8,767 nucleotides of DNA from Aeriscardovia sp. (GTDB taxonomy: Bacteria; Actinomycetota; Actinomycetes; Actinomycetales; Bifidobacteriaceae): contig JAFYIA010000064.1 of the NCBI GenBank assembly GCA_017538865.1, positions 1-8,767 on the forward strand, read 5' to 3'. Shown in pieces: positions 1 through 5,767 of this stretch. The position numbers and the translations under genes are program-made. Every line of letters starts with the position of its first letter. Positions within the stretch are counted from its first letter, which is position 1. The notes beneath the pieces are model-generated. The model was not told the origin of the DNA. It did not search any database and saw only the letters and a list, made by a program, of their open reading frames with translations.

Positions 1-869
1 CCTCCAAGGACACGGGGAAGGAGAGCGAAAAGATAATAAGGGACTTGGAGTGGCTGGGGTTCGACTGGGACGAGCTCGTATTCCAGTCGGACCGCCTGGA
101 CATCTACCGCGAGGCCCTAAAGGAACTTTTGCAGCTAAACCCCGAAGATCCCCTCGTCTACCCCTGCTCGTGCTCGAGGAAGGAAATTTGCGCCGAAAGC
201 CCGGCGGACCCGATAGACGGCATGAGGGTGTACAAGGGGAGGTGCCGGAAGAATCCGCCCTCCTCCCCGGAAGGGTGCTCGCTTCGCCTGAAGGCCCCGC
301 ACGAGGGGGAAAAGAGGGTGGAAGTCAGAGACTTCGTCTTCGGCCCCCGCATCTTCGACCTCGAAAGGCAGATCGGGGACGCCGTCCTCAGGCGCCGCGA
401 CGGGCAGTTCACCTACCAGCTGGCCGTGGCGGTCGACGACGGGATTGAGGGGATAGGGCAGGTCGTGCGGGGCAGGGACCTTTTGAAGAGCAGCGCCCTC
501 CAAATCTACATCCGCCGCCTTTTGGGCCTGAAAGACCTGAGGTTTGCGCACCTCCCCCTGATTTTGGAAAATGGAGGCGCAAAGATGAGCAAGAGCCGGG
601 GATCGGTGGACGTGTCGACCCTGAGGGAGTGGGGGGCTTCCCCGGAGGGGATAATAGGGTTCTGCGCCTGGCTCATGCGCCTTTGCCCGACGCCTGTGCC
701 GGTGCCCTTGGGAATAGAAGAGTGCGTCAAGCTATTTTCTTACAAGAAAGTGAAATCCGGCCCCAACAGGCTGGGAGACGTGGAGCTGCCCTCCTACTTT
801 TCCGACCCCCATTGGTGGAAAAGGTCCGGGGGGCGCTCTGAAAGGACTTTATATGGCATATATGGATAA
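1..869 (+). CDS. gluQ: Glutamyl-Q tRNA(Asp) synthetase-like protein, 5'-truncated by the window edge
   Basis: A class I aminoacyl-tRNA synthetase fragment of 288 residues, read from codon position 3. It is open at the left edge, so the N-terminus with the HIGH-type motif, perhaps 45-50 residues, is missing. The fragment opens with the family's SKDTG...DLEWLGFDWDE stretch, so the TTG at 45 is an internal codon and not the start. A zinc-site pattern C-x-C...Y...C is visible (YPCSCS, Cys codons at 165 and 171; Tyr at 231; Cys at 243), as in GluQ/YadB. The ATP-binding KMSKS motif is at 582-596. Only about 90 residues follow it, so the anticodon-binding domain of true GltX is absent. That favours glutamyl-Q-tRNA(Asp) synthetase, which places Glu on queuosine at position 34 of tRNA(Asp) in the cytoplasm. 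A short GltX paralogue of other function remains possible. Its end overlaps yggS by 17 nt. Confidence 0.85.
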   Translation, partial: SKDTGKESEKIIRDLEWLGFDWDELVFQSDRLDIYREALKELLQLNPEDPLVYPCSCSRKEICAESPADPIDGMRVYKGRCRKNPPSSPEGCSLRLKAPHEGEKRVEVRDFVFGPRIFDLERQIGDAVLRRRDGQFTYQLAVAVDDGIEGIGQVVRGRDLLKSSALQIYIRRLLGLKDLRFAHLPLILENGGAKMSKSRGSVDVSTLREWGASPEGIIGFCAWLMRLCPTPVPVPLGIEECVKLFSYKKVKSGPNRLGDVELPSYFSDPHWWKRSGGRSERTLYGIYG

Positions 870-1584
870 CAAAGATCTTACCAATCTCGAGATTTCCGAG
901 AGAAGGGAAAAGGAGATAGGCGAGGCAGTGGCCAAGGTCATGGAGGCGGTAGACGCGGCGGCCAAAGGGCGGCAAGTCCGACTCATAGCCGCCACCAAGA
1001 CGAGGGATGTGGGCGAAGTCATGGCCGCCATAAGGGGCGGAGTGAAGTGCATAGGCGAAAACAGGGTCCAGGAACTGGAGGAGAAGATGCCCCTGGTGAT
1101 GGAAGAGTGCGGCAAAGCCGGGATTGAAATCTCCTCCCACCTCATAGGCCAGCTCCAGAAGAACAAGATCGCCAAGGCCCTCCCCCTCGTGGACTGCATA
1201 GAGAGCGTGGAAAGCTTCGACAAGGCACAGGAAATTTCCGAGAGGGTTCCCGCCGGAAGGCTTTTAGACGTGTACCTCGAGGTCAACGAGTCAGGGGAAG
1301 AGAGCAAGAGCGGGTGCAAGCACGAGGAGGCTTTCGACTATGCCCGCAGCATCTCCTCCCTCCCCGGGCTCAGGCTCGCCGGGCTTATGACCGTGGCGGA
1401 TCCCGTGGAAGGCAGAGGCTGCTTTGAGAGGCTGAGGGGCCTTAGGGACAAGATCTGCAAAGAAGTCGAGACCTGCCAGAGGCTGTCGATGGGGATGAGC
1501 GGGGACTTTCTCGAGGCCATAGCCTGCGGCGCCACGGACGTCAGGATCGGGACGGCTATATTCGGCGAGAGAAGCTTTAAGTGA
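853..1584 (+). CDS. yggS: YggS/PROSC family PLP homeostasis protein
   Basis: A 243-residue protein of the YggS/YlmE/PLPBP family. These are cytoplasmic alanine-racemase-fold, type III PLP-binding proteins that buffer pyridoxal phosphate and affect amino-acid and vitamin B6 balance; they have no firmly known catalytic reaction. All family landmarks are present: the PLP lysine in LIAATKT (K49), GENRVQE (69-74), SSHLIGQLQKNK (94-105), the NESGEESKSG loop (145-154), GLMT (177-180), the phosphate-binding LSMGMSGDFLEAI (211-223) and VRIGTAIFGER (230-240). Length is normal. The ATG at 853 is chosen because AAAGGA (841-846) precedes it by 6 nt; an in-frame ATG at 862 is further from that site. The start lies inside the end of the GluQ-like gene and the stop overlaps the next gene, implying one transcript and coupled translation. 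In many bacteria yggS sits near cell-division genes, but that is not seen here. Confidence 0.95.
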   Translation: MAYMDNKDLTNLEISERREKEIGEAVAKVMEAVDAAAKGRQVRLIAATKTRDVGEVMAAIRGGVKCIGENRVQELEEKMPLVMEECGKAGIEISSHLIGQLQKNKIAKALPLVDCIESVESFDKAQEISERVPAGRLLDVYLEVNESGEESKSGCKHEEAFDYARSISSLPGLRLAGLMTVADPVEGRGCFERLRGLRDKICKEVETCQRLSMGMSGDFLEAIACGATDVRIGTAIFGERSFK

Positions 1585-2315
1585 AAATAGCCAGGTTCGT
1601 CAAGGGGGACGGCCTTCCCGAATACGGGTTCGTGCAGGAAGACGGCGGCAAGAAGATACTGGCCGAGATCGCCGGCAACCCATTCAGCGGGGACGTGACC
1701 CTGTCTGGGGAAAGGTGCGATCTGGCCGACGTGAGGCTTCTTGCCCCGAACTTCCCGCTGAAGATCTTCTGCTGCGACGCTTTCGAAGACTTCTATTTGA
1801 AGCCCGCCACAGCCGCTGTAGGGCCGGATGACATCCTCTCTCTACCCGCGTGGAGCCGCGGCATAGAGATACATCCCGGGGTGGGTATAATCGCCGCCAG
1901 CACTATAAAGAACTGCCCGGTTTCGGAAGTGGAAAAGCACCTCCTGGGAATGACTTGCGTGCTGGATTCCACTGCCATCTCGGACAGGGGGGGCGTGTGC
2001 AACACGGCCTTTGACGATTCCCTCGCCATAGGGCCATGGGTTGAGAGCAAAATCGATCCCGATACGCGCCTGATCTTCGGGCAGGAAGAGCCTTTGGACG
2101 TACGGGAGCTTTTGAAGTGCGCGATCAAAAACATAGCCTTCATCTCCACGTTTTCAACGCTCCTTCCCGGAGACATGGTAGTGGTCCGAGGGCGCCTCTC
2201 AAAGAGGATGGATCTGGGAGGCGAGGCGAAGGTGGCGATTGAGGGGCTGGGATACTTGAAGGCATACGTGCGAAAAGAGGATTCAAAGCCTGCCAAGGAC
2301 TTTGCAGGCAATTAG
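1581..2315 (+). CDS. FAH-fold protein, probably a metal-site-deficient pseudoenzyme
   Basis: A 244-residue protein starting at a GTG that overlaps the yggS stop by 4 nt (GTGA). The layout matches the fumarylacetoacetate hydrolase (FAH) superfamily: an N-terminal barrel-like segment with LLAPNFPLKIFC (53-64), a core with GMTCVLDSTAISDRG (123-137) and AIGPWVES (149-156), and a C-terminal STLLPGDMVVVRG...GLGYLK. Active members carry an E-x-E metal pair in D-Y-E-x-E-L, a third acidic ligand in xxNDxSARD, a lysine in K-S-F-D and a TGTP loop. Here the E-x-E position reads IEIHPGVG (H98, G100), the lysine position is T142 (NTAFDD), the expected His region reads FCCDAFEDF, and TGTP reads VRGR. Only the acidic residue D129 remains. 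The reading frame is intact and translationally coupled, so the protein is probably kept for a non-hydrolytic role, which I cannot name. The fold call is by motif layout only, and the alignment was made by eye. Confidence 0.75.
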   Translation: MKIARFVKGDGLPEYGFVQEDGGKKILAEIAGNPFSGDVTLSGERCDLADVRLLAPNFPLKIFCCDAFEDFYLKPATAAVGPDDILSLPAWSRGIEIHPGVGIIAASTIKNCPVSEVEKHLLGMTCVLDSTAISDRGGVCNTAFDDSLAIGPWVESKIDPDTRLIFGQEEPLDVRELLKCAIKNIAFISTFSTLLPGDMVVVRGRLSKRMDLGGEAKVAIEGLGYLKAYVRKEDSKPAKDFAGN

Positions 2316-2327
2316 GCCTGCAGAAAT

Positions 2328-2369
2328 TTAAAAAGCGGAGGCGAGGCCTCCGTAAGCGTGCGTTTTAAT
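2328..2369. terminator. Bidirectional hairpin terminator
   Basis: A perfect 7-bp stem CGGAGGC/GCCTCCG (2336-2342 with 2346-2352) with a 3-nt loop, flanked by TTAAAAAGC on the left and GCGTTTTAA on the right, which can extend the structure. On the minus strand the stem is followed directly by CTTTTTAAATTT, a strong U-tract. On the plus strand the T-run comes about 10 nt later. It lies just after the FAH-fold gene and 47 nt beyond the stop of the minus-strand sorting-signal remnant, so it would end transcripts from both sides. Confidence 0.75.
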
Positions 2370-2398
2370 TAGATCAATTCCTACAATCCCCGTTTCTA

Positions 2399-2560
2399 TC
2401 AATTCACAACTGCGTAAGGACCGCTTCCCCCATAAAACCTTAATCTCGATAGCTTATAGGCCTTGTATCCCGCGTATCCGGCTATAACCAGAAGTATGGG
2501 AAGGAGGACGCAGAGAAATGCCCCGGCAAGCCTTCCCCCAGTGAAGGGGAGCTGGTCTCC
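2399..2560 (-). pseudogene. C-terminal remnant of an LPxTG (LPFTG) cell-wall-anchored protein
   Basis: The minus strand from 2560 to the TGA at 2401-2399 encodes GDQLPFTGGRLAG, then a hydrophobic span AFLCVLLPILLVIAGYAGY, then a basic stretch KAYKLSRLR and a 12-residue tail ending YAVVN. Pentapeptide (2551-2537), membrane segment and positive charge in this order form the three-part signal recognised by class-type sortases for wall anchoring or pilus assembly. There is no start codon in this frame after the TAA at 2563-2561, so it cannot be a free-standing gene. In the frame 1 nt away, the sequence upstream reads KISSADPSGLMDASSFMV then YNGAKE (2628-2557), which could be the preceding part of the same protein cut off by a 1-nt deletion; that extension is uncertain. 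The rest of the gene is missing: copZ and its terminator lie directly upstream. This looks like decay, or replacement of the gene body by the cop operon. It uses more TTA, ATA and AGA codons than its neighbours. Confidence 0.72.
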
Positions 2561-2627
2561 TTAGCTCCGTTGTACACCATAAACGAGCTCGCATCCATCA
2601 GCCCTGAGGGGTCGGCGGAAGAAATCT

Positions 2628-2649
2628 TTAAAAAAGCCCCCGCAGGGGC
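2628..2649 (-). terminator. Rho-independent terminator of the cop operon
   Basis: Read on the minus strand, a GCCCC (2649-2645), 4-nt loop, GGGGC (2640-2636) stem is followed at once by TTTTTT (2635-2630). It begins 18 nt after the copZ stop codon, the right place to end the copY-copA-copZ transcript. Confidence 0.85.
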
Positions 2650-2667
2650 AAAGAGCGAAGTCGGAAG

Positions 2668-2931
2668 CTATTCCGTCTCTCCGCCGGTTTTTTTATGAGT
2701 CCTGAAGAAGGGGAAGGGATCCTCGTTGTATACGGGCTCTATCTTGTAAGGGGTGCCCTTTAGGCAGGCCAGAACGGATCTGGAATTAAAGTCTCTGCCT
2801 TCTACCGTGGCGATCCCGTCTTCCAAATTTACCGTCACCTTGCTCACGCTGGGGACGGCCTTTATGTGCGAAGTCACGGTGTCGACACACCCCTGGCACT
2901 TCATTCCCGTTATTTTGAACTTCTTTTCCAT
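2668..2931 (-). CDS. copZ: CopZ-like copper chaperone (heavy-metal-associated domain)
   Basis: An 87-residue cytoplasmic protein beginning with the HMA fold: KFKITGMKCQGCVDTV, with the metal-binding M-x-C-x-x-C (C13 and C16), followed by SVSKVTVNLEDGIATVEG typical of the beta-alpha-beta fold. Such proteins bind Cu(I) between the two cysteines and pass it to CopA, or to the repressor CopY, by ligand exchange. The usual domain is about 68-70 residues. Here about 20 extra residues rich in Pro, Phe and charge follow (YNEDPFPFFRTHKK...), with no recognised motif. The start is supported by AAGGAGG (2943-2937) placed 5 nt before the ATG. It is the last gene of the minus-strand cop operon, 40 nt after copA, and is followed by a clear terminator. 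Strong context plus motif; metal specificity is inferred from the operon. Confidence 0.92.
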   Translation of the reverse strand: MEKKFKITGMKCQGCVDTVTSHIKAVPSVSKVTVNLEDGIATVEGRDFNSRSVLACLKGTPYKIEPVYNEDPFPFFRTHKKTGGETE

Positions 2932-2971
2932 CGCAGCCTCCTTTTTAACTGTTCAACAGGATTTTACTTTT

Positions 2972-5224
2972 CTAATTCCACTTTTTGGGCCTGCGGAACC
3001 GGCGCAGCCTCAGGGCGTTCAAAACTACGCACACCGAGCTCATAGACATGCACGCGGCCGAAATCATGGGGTTGAGGAGAGGTCCTCCGAAAAGGAAGAG
3101 CACCCCGGCGGCTATCGGAACCCCTATGAGGTTGTAAAACAGCGCCCAAAAGAGGTTTTCCTTGATGTTGGCCATGGTGGCTTTTGAAAGCTCTACGGCC
3201 GTGGGCACGTCCATGAGGTCAGACTTCATGAGCACGATATCGGCGGAAGATATCGCCACGTCCGTGCCGCTGCCTATAGCTATCCCTACGTCGGCCTGAG
3301 AGAGCGCAGGTGCGTCGTTTATGCCGTCTCCCACCATTGCCACCTTTTCCCCCCGCTTCTGCAGGGAGGAGACGATGCCAATCTTCCCCTCGGGGAGCAC
3401 TCCGGCGAAGACCTCGTCCACCCCCACCTCCTTTGCGACCCTCTCGGCGGTCCTCTGGTTGTCCCCAGTTATCATGACGGTCTTTATTCCGAGACTTTTC
3501 AGGGCGGAAATGGCCGCCCGGCTGGTGGGCTTGACAGAGTCTTTTACGCCCATAAGGGCGACAAGGGAAGACCTGTCGGCGAGGAAGAGGAGGGTGCAGC
3601 CGTCCCCTGCCATTTTTTCCGCGTCCTTTAGGGCCTCCGGCCCGATTTGGATCCCGTTTTCCTCCAGGAGCGTTTGACTTCCCAAAACGTAAGCCTCGCC
3701 CCCCACCTGGGCGAAGACGCCCTTGCCGGAGACGGAAGCGAAGGCTTCAGGCTCGGGGGCTGAAACCCCCCGCGCTTTCGCCTCGGCCGCGACGGCCTTT
3801 GCGATTGGGTGCTCGCTTCCGGACTCCGCGGCCGCAAAGAGGCTGAGGACCTCAGGTTCGGAGAGCTCGGAGTAGTTCCGCATCTCGCTTACCGCGGGCT
3901 TTCCCGAAGTAATGGTTCCCGTCTTGTCGAAGGCCACGGCCGTGAGCTTGTAGGCCTTTTCCAGGCTCTCCCCGCCGCGTATCAAAATACCTTCCCGGGC
4001 ACCGCGGCCCGTCCCCACCATGATGGCCGTGGGGGTGGCAAGGCCCAGCGCGCACGGGCAGGCTATCACCAGGACGGAGATGGCCACTGTGAGCCCGAAG
4101 AGCCAATTCTGCTTCCCTACGAAAATCCAGAGGATGCCAACTATGACGGCTATGGAGATTATGGTCGGTACGAAGAAGGCGGAGATCCTATCGGCCAGGC
4201 GCGCCACGGGGAGCTTGGCGGACTGCGCCTGCTCGACCAAGGAGATGATTTTTGAAAGCTCCCCCTCCGATGCGGACTTTTCAGCCTCCATGGTGAAGCT
4301 GCCGGTGGAGTTGATGCTGGCCCCTATGACCTTATCCCCGGCCCTCTTCTCAATCAGGGCAGACTCTCCCGTGATCATGGATTCGTCCACGTCCGAAGAG
4401 CCTGAGAGGATGACCCCGTCGGTAGGAACCTTTTCTCCGGGCCTCACCAAGAGGACGTCTCCGACTTTGACTTCGGAAAGCGCCATCTCCCTCGTCTCTC
4501 CGTTTTCAATCAGAGTGGCCTTTGCCGGGGACAGGTCCATCAGGCGGTTTATGGCCTCCCCGGCCTCCTTCTTGCTCCGCGTCTCAAAGAACTTTCCCAG
4601 GGTGACAAGGCACAAAATCACCGCGCCCGACTCAAAGTAGAGCTTGGACGCCCAGGCCTTGTCCCCGGCCAGGACCAGGCACGTGGCCACTACCGAGTAG
4701 ACGAAGGCCGTGCCCGACCCCAGAAAAACGAGGGAGTCCATGTTGGGATGCCCCTTGAGGAGGGTTAGAAAGCCGACCGAGTAGATCTTCCAATTTATCC
4801 CCACCACTGCCGCACAGAGGACCAGCTGCACTGCGGAAAACGGGACGGGGGAAGAGAGCCAGCGGGGCAGAGGCCCGTAAAAGGCCATGTAGAGCAGGCA
4901 CACGCAAAGCCCCGCAGACACCCAGAAGCGAATCTGGAGGGTTTTAAGCTCCTTCTTCTTTTCAGCCTTTTTGGCCGCGAGGGCTTTGGAGGGGTCCTCC
5001 AGGGGCTTGGCGCCGTAGCCCGCCTCCTTGACCTTCTTTTCTATGTCCTCGCCCGATGCCATGGCGGGATCAAAAACGACGTTCATTTTTTCGGTGGCCA
5101 GGTTCACCGACACCGAGCTCACTGCGGGCAGGGACCTTACGGCTTTCTCTATCGTCGCCGCGCACGAGGCGCACACCATCCCGGAGATCCCGAAGGACTC
5201 CTCCTTTTCAGCATCCGCAGCCAT
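2972..5224 (-). CDS. copA: Cu(I)-exporting P1B-type ATPase CopA
   Basis: A 750-residue inner-membrane ATPase that exports Cu(I) at the cost of ATP. Domains in order: one N-terminal HMA domain with GMVCASC (C18, C21); two leading membrane helices starting near residue 97; the actuator domain with TGES (285-288); the ion-binding CPC in VIACPCALGLATP (C389, C391); the phosphorylated aspartate in DKTGT (D433); the nucleotide-binding SEHP (470-473); TGDN (586-589) and GDGIND (632-637). In the last helices, Y697-N698 and M726...S730 match the Cu(I)-site residues of the P1B-1 subgroup (Y-N in helix 7, M-x-x-x-S in helix 8). An upstream in-frame ATG at 5299 would add an Arg/Lys-rich shadow of copY. 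ATG 5224 is chosen because AAGGAGG (5236-5230) sits 5 nt before it. The start overlaps the end of copY by 17 nt, implying coupling; copZ follows after 40 nt. Confidence 0.96.
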   Translation of the reverse strand: MAADAEKEESFGISGMVCASCAATIEKAVRSLPAVSSVSVNLATEKMNVVFDPAMASGEDIEKKVKEAGYGAKPLEDPSKALAAKKAEKKKELKTLQIRFWVSAGLCVCLLYMAFYGPLPRWLSSPVPFSAVQLVLCAAVVGINWKIYSVGFLTLLKGHPNMDSLVFLGSGTAFVYSVVATCLVLAGDKAWASKLYFESGAVILCLVTLGKFFETRSKKEAGEAINRLMDLSPAKATLIENGETREMALSEVKVGDVLLVRPGEKVPTDGVILSGSSDVDESMITGESALIEKRAGDKVIGASINSTGSFTMEAEKSASEGELSKIISLVEQAQSAKLPVARLADRISAFFVPTIISIAVIVGILWIFVGKQNWLFGLTVAISVLVIACPCALGLATPTAIMVGTGRGAREGILIRGGESLEKAYKLTAVAFDKTGTITSGKPAVSEMRNYSELSEPEVLSLFAAAESGSEHPIAKAVAAEAKARGVSAPEPEAFASVSGKGVFAQVGGEAYVLGSQTLLEENGIQIGPEALKDAEKMAGDGCTLLFLADRSSLVALMGVKDSVKPTSRAAISALKSLGIKTVMITGDNQRTAERVAKEVGVDEVFAGVLPEGKIGIVSSLQKRGEKVAMVGDGINDAPALSQADVGIAIGSGTDVAISSADIVLMKSDLMDVPTAVELSKATMANIKENLFWALFYNLIGVPIAAGVLFLFGGPLLNPMISAACMSMSSVCVVLNALRLRRFRRPKKWN

Positions 5225-5672
5225 TTTCCCCTCCTTCGCATCCGCAGCCGCAGGCCCCCGCGTCTTCTTCCTGCCCCCCTTGCGCCATCTTCTCTTCAAG
5301 CGCCTTCATCACTTCTTGCGCGTCCCGCTTCGTCAGAGGGCACTCCCTTATGAGCCTTATGAGCATCTCCTTTTGGTCGCATCCGCAGGTCTCTTGGGCG
5401 AGGTCCCGAACGCGCCCTTCCACGCACTCGCCTTCCGCCCTTTTCGCCCTGTACCGGAACTTGCCCCCGGTTTTTTCGGCTTCCACAAACCCCTTCTTTT
5501 CCAGCCGGGAAAGGTAGGTCTTGCAGGTAGAGGGGGACCAGCCGAACTCCTCTCCGCACTTTTTACACACTTCCGACGAGGGGAGGGGGCCCCTCCACAA
5601 TAGGGACATCACCTTCCACTCGCACCTTGAAATTGAGCACCCGCATGACTTCACAGGGGTATGATAGCACAT
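5208..5672 (-). CDS. copY: CopY/BlaI-type copper-responsive repressor, cysteine-rich
   Basis: A 154-residue winged-helix repressor of the CopY/BlaI/MecI family. Residues 17-75 carry the DNA-binding domain: CEWKVMSLLWRGPLPSSEV, then the recognition-helix region SPSTCKTYLSRLEKKGFV and the wing KTGGKFRYRAK. The C-terminal half should dimerise. The end, ACGCGCEGGENGCGC, is a CxC...CxC copper-sensing hook like that of Enterococcus CopY, but with six residues between the pairs (the known pattern has four) and an extra Cys-Gly. Known members bind Zn(II) there when repressing and leave DNA when Cu(I) displaces it. There are 16 cysteines in 154 residues, including added CGC at 10-12, CxxC at 36-39 and CGC at 96-98. 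The gene heads the cop operon. The start is uncertain: ATG 5672 has no ribosome-binding site and touches the operator; GTG 5654 (MKSCGCSISRCEW) may be a leaderless start. Confidence 0.92.
   Translation of the reverse strand: MCYHTPVKSCGCSISRCEWKVMSLLWRGPLPSSEVCKKCGEEFGWSPSTCKTYLSRLEKKGFVEAEKTGGKFRYRAKRAEGECVEGRVRDLAQETCGCDQKEMLIRLIRECPLTKRDAQEVMKALEEKMAQGGQEEDAGACGCGCEGGENGCGC
5230..5236 (-). promoter_or_regulatory. Ribosome-binding site that fixes the copA start
   Basis: On the minus strand AAGGAGG lies 5 nt before the ATG at 5224-5222, inside the 3' end of copY. It decides the copA start against the upstream ATG at 5299 and lets copA be translated from within the copY message. Confidence 0.85.
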
Positions 5673-5689
5673 TTGTCTACATTTGTAGA
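5661..5689 (-). promoter_or_regulatory. Candidate promoter of copYAZ
   Basis: On the minus strand, TCTACA (5689-5684; 4 of 6 to TTGACA) is followed after 17 nt by TATCAT (5666-5661; 5 of 6 to TATAAT). A transcript would begin near 5654, exactly at an in-frame GTG of copY. The -35 lies inside the cop operator. Identified by eye from consensus only; a second weaker candidate, GAGACA (5743-5738) and TTTATT (5720-5715), lies upstream. Confidence 0.5.
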
Positions 5690-5692
5690 CAA
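5673..5692. promoter_or_regulatory. Cop-box operator (CopY binding site)
   Basis: A perfect inverted repeat TTGTCTACATTTGTAGACAA with 9-bp arms and a central TT. Its core TACATTTGTA (5678-5687) matches the known cop box TACAnnTGTA bound by CopY of lactic-acid bacteria and enterococci. It lies directly upstream of copY in the divergent region with clpB. It overlaps the candidate -35 element of the cop promoter, the expected arrangement for autorepression of copYAZ. Confidence 0.93.
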
Positions 5693-5730
5693 TACGGCGC
5701 CCCTCCTTTTTAGGAATAAATTCCGTCCGC

Positions 5731-5751
5731 CCTGAGTTGTCTCTTCTCAGA
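5731..5751. promoter_or_regulatory. HAIR-like element (possible HspR site) before clpB
   Basis: CCTGAGT (5731-5737), 7 nt, TCTCAGA (5745-5751). The HAIR consensus bound by the actinobacterial heat-shock repressor HspR is CTTGAGT-N7-ACTCAAG. Left arm agrees at 6 of 7 positions and right arm at 4 of 7, with exact spacing, and CTGAG-N9-CTCAG is itself a perfect inverted repeat. It ends 16 nt before the clpB start codon, a usual location. HspR itself is not in the window. Confidence 0.55.
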
Positions 5752-5767
5752 AGAAAGGCACATTTGT

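Noticed and set aside
45..47. TTG as the start of the GluQ-like protein
   Set aside because: The same frame stays open to the window's edge and encodes the conserved SKDTG...RDLEWLG stretch, so the true start is upstream of the window.
2753..3187. Plus-strand 144-codon open frame over copZ and the end of copA
   Set aside because: It is antisense to two genes with clear motifs and good ribosome-binding sites and resembles no family I know.
5225..5299. Longer CopA start at the ATG ending at 5299 (Arg/Lys-rich 25-residue extension)
   Set aside because: It lies wholly inside copY, and a strong ribosome-binding site directly precedes the ATG at 5224.
5713..5724. Palindrome GGAATAAATTCC as a third regulator site
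   Set aside because: Only 5-bp arms, no known consensus recognised; could be chance in an AT-richer spacer.
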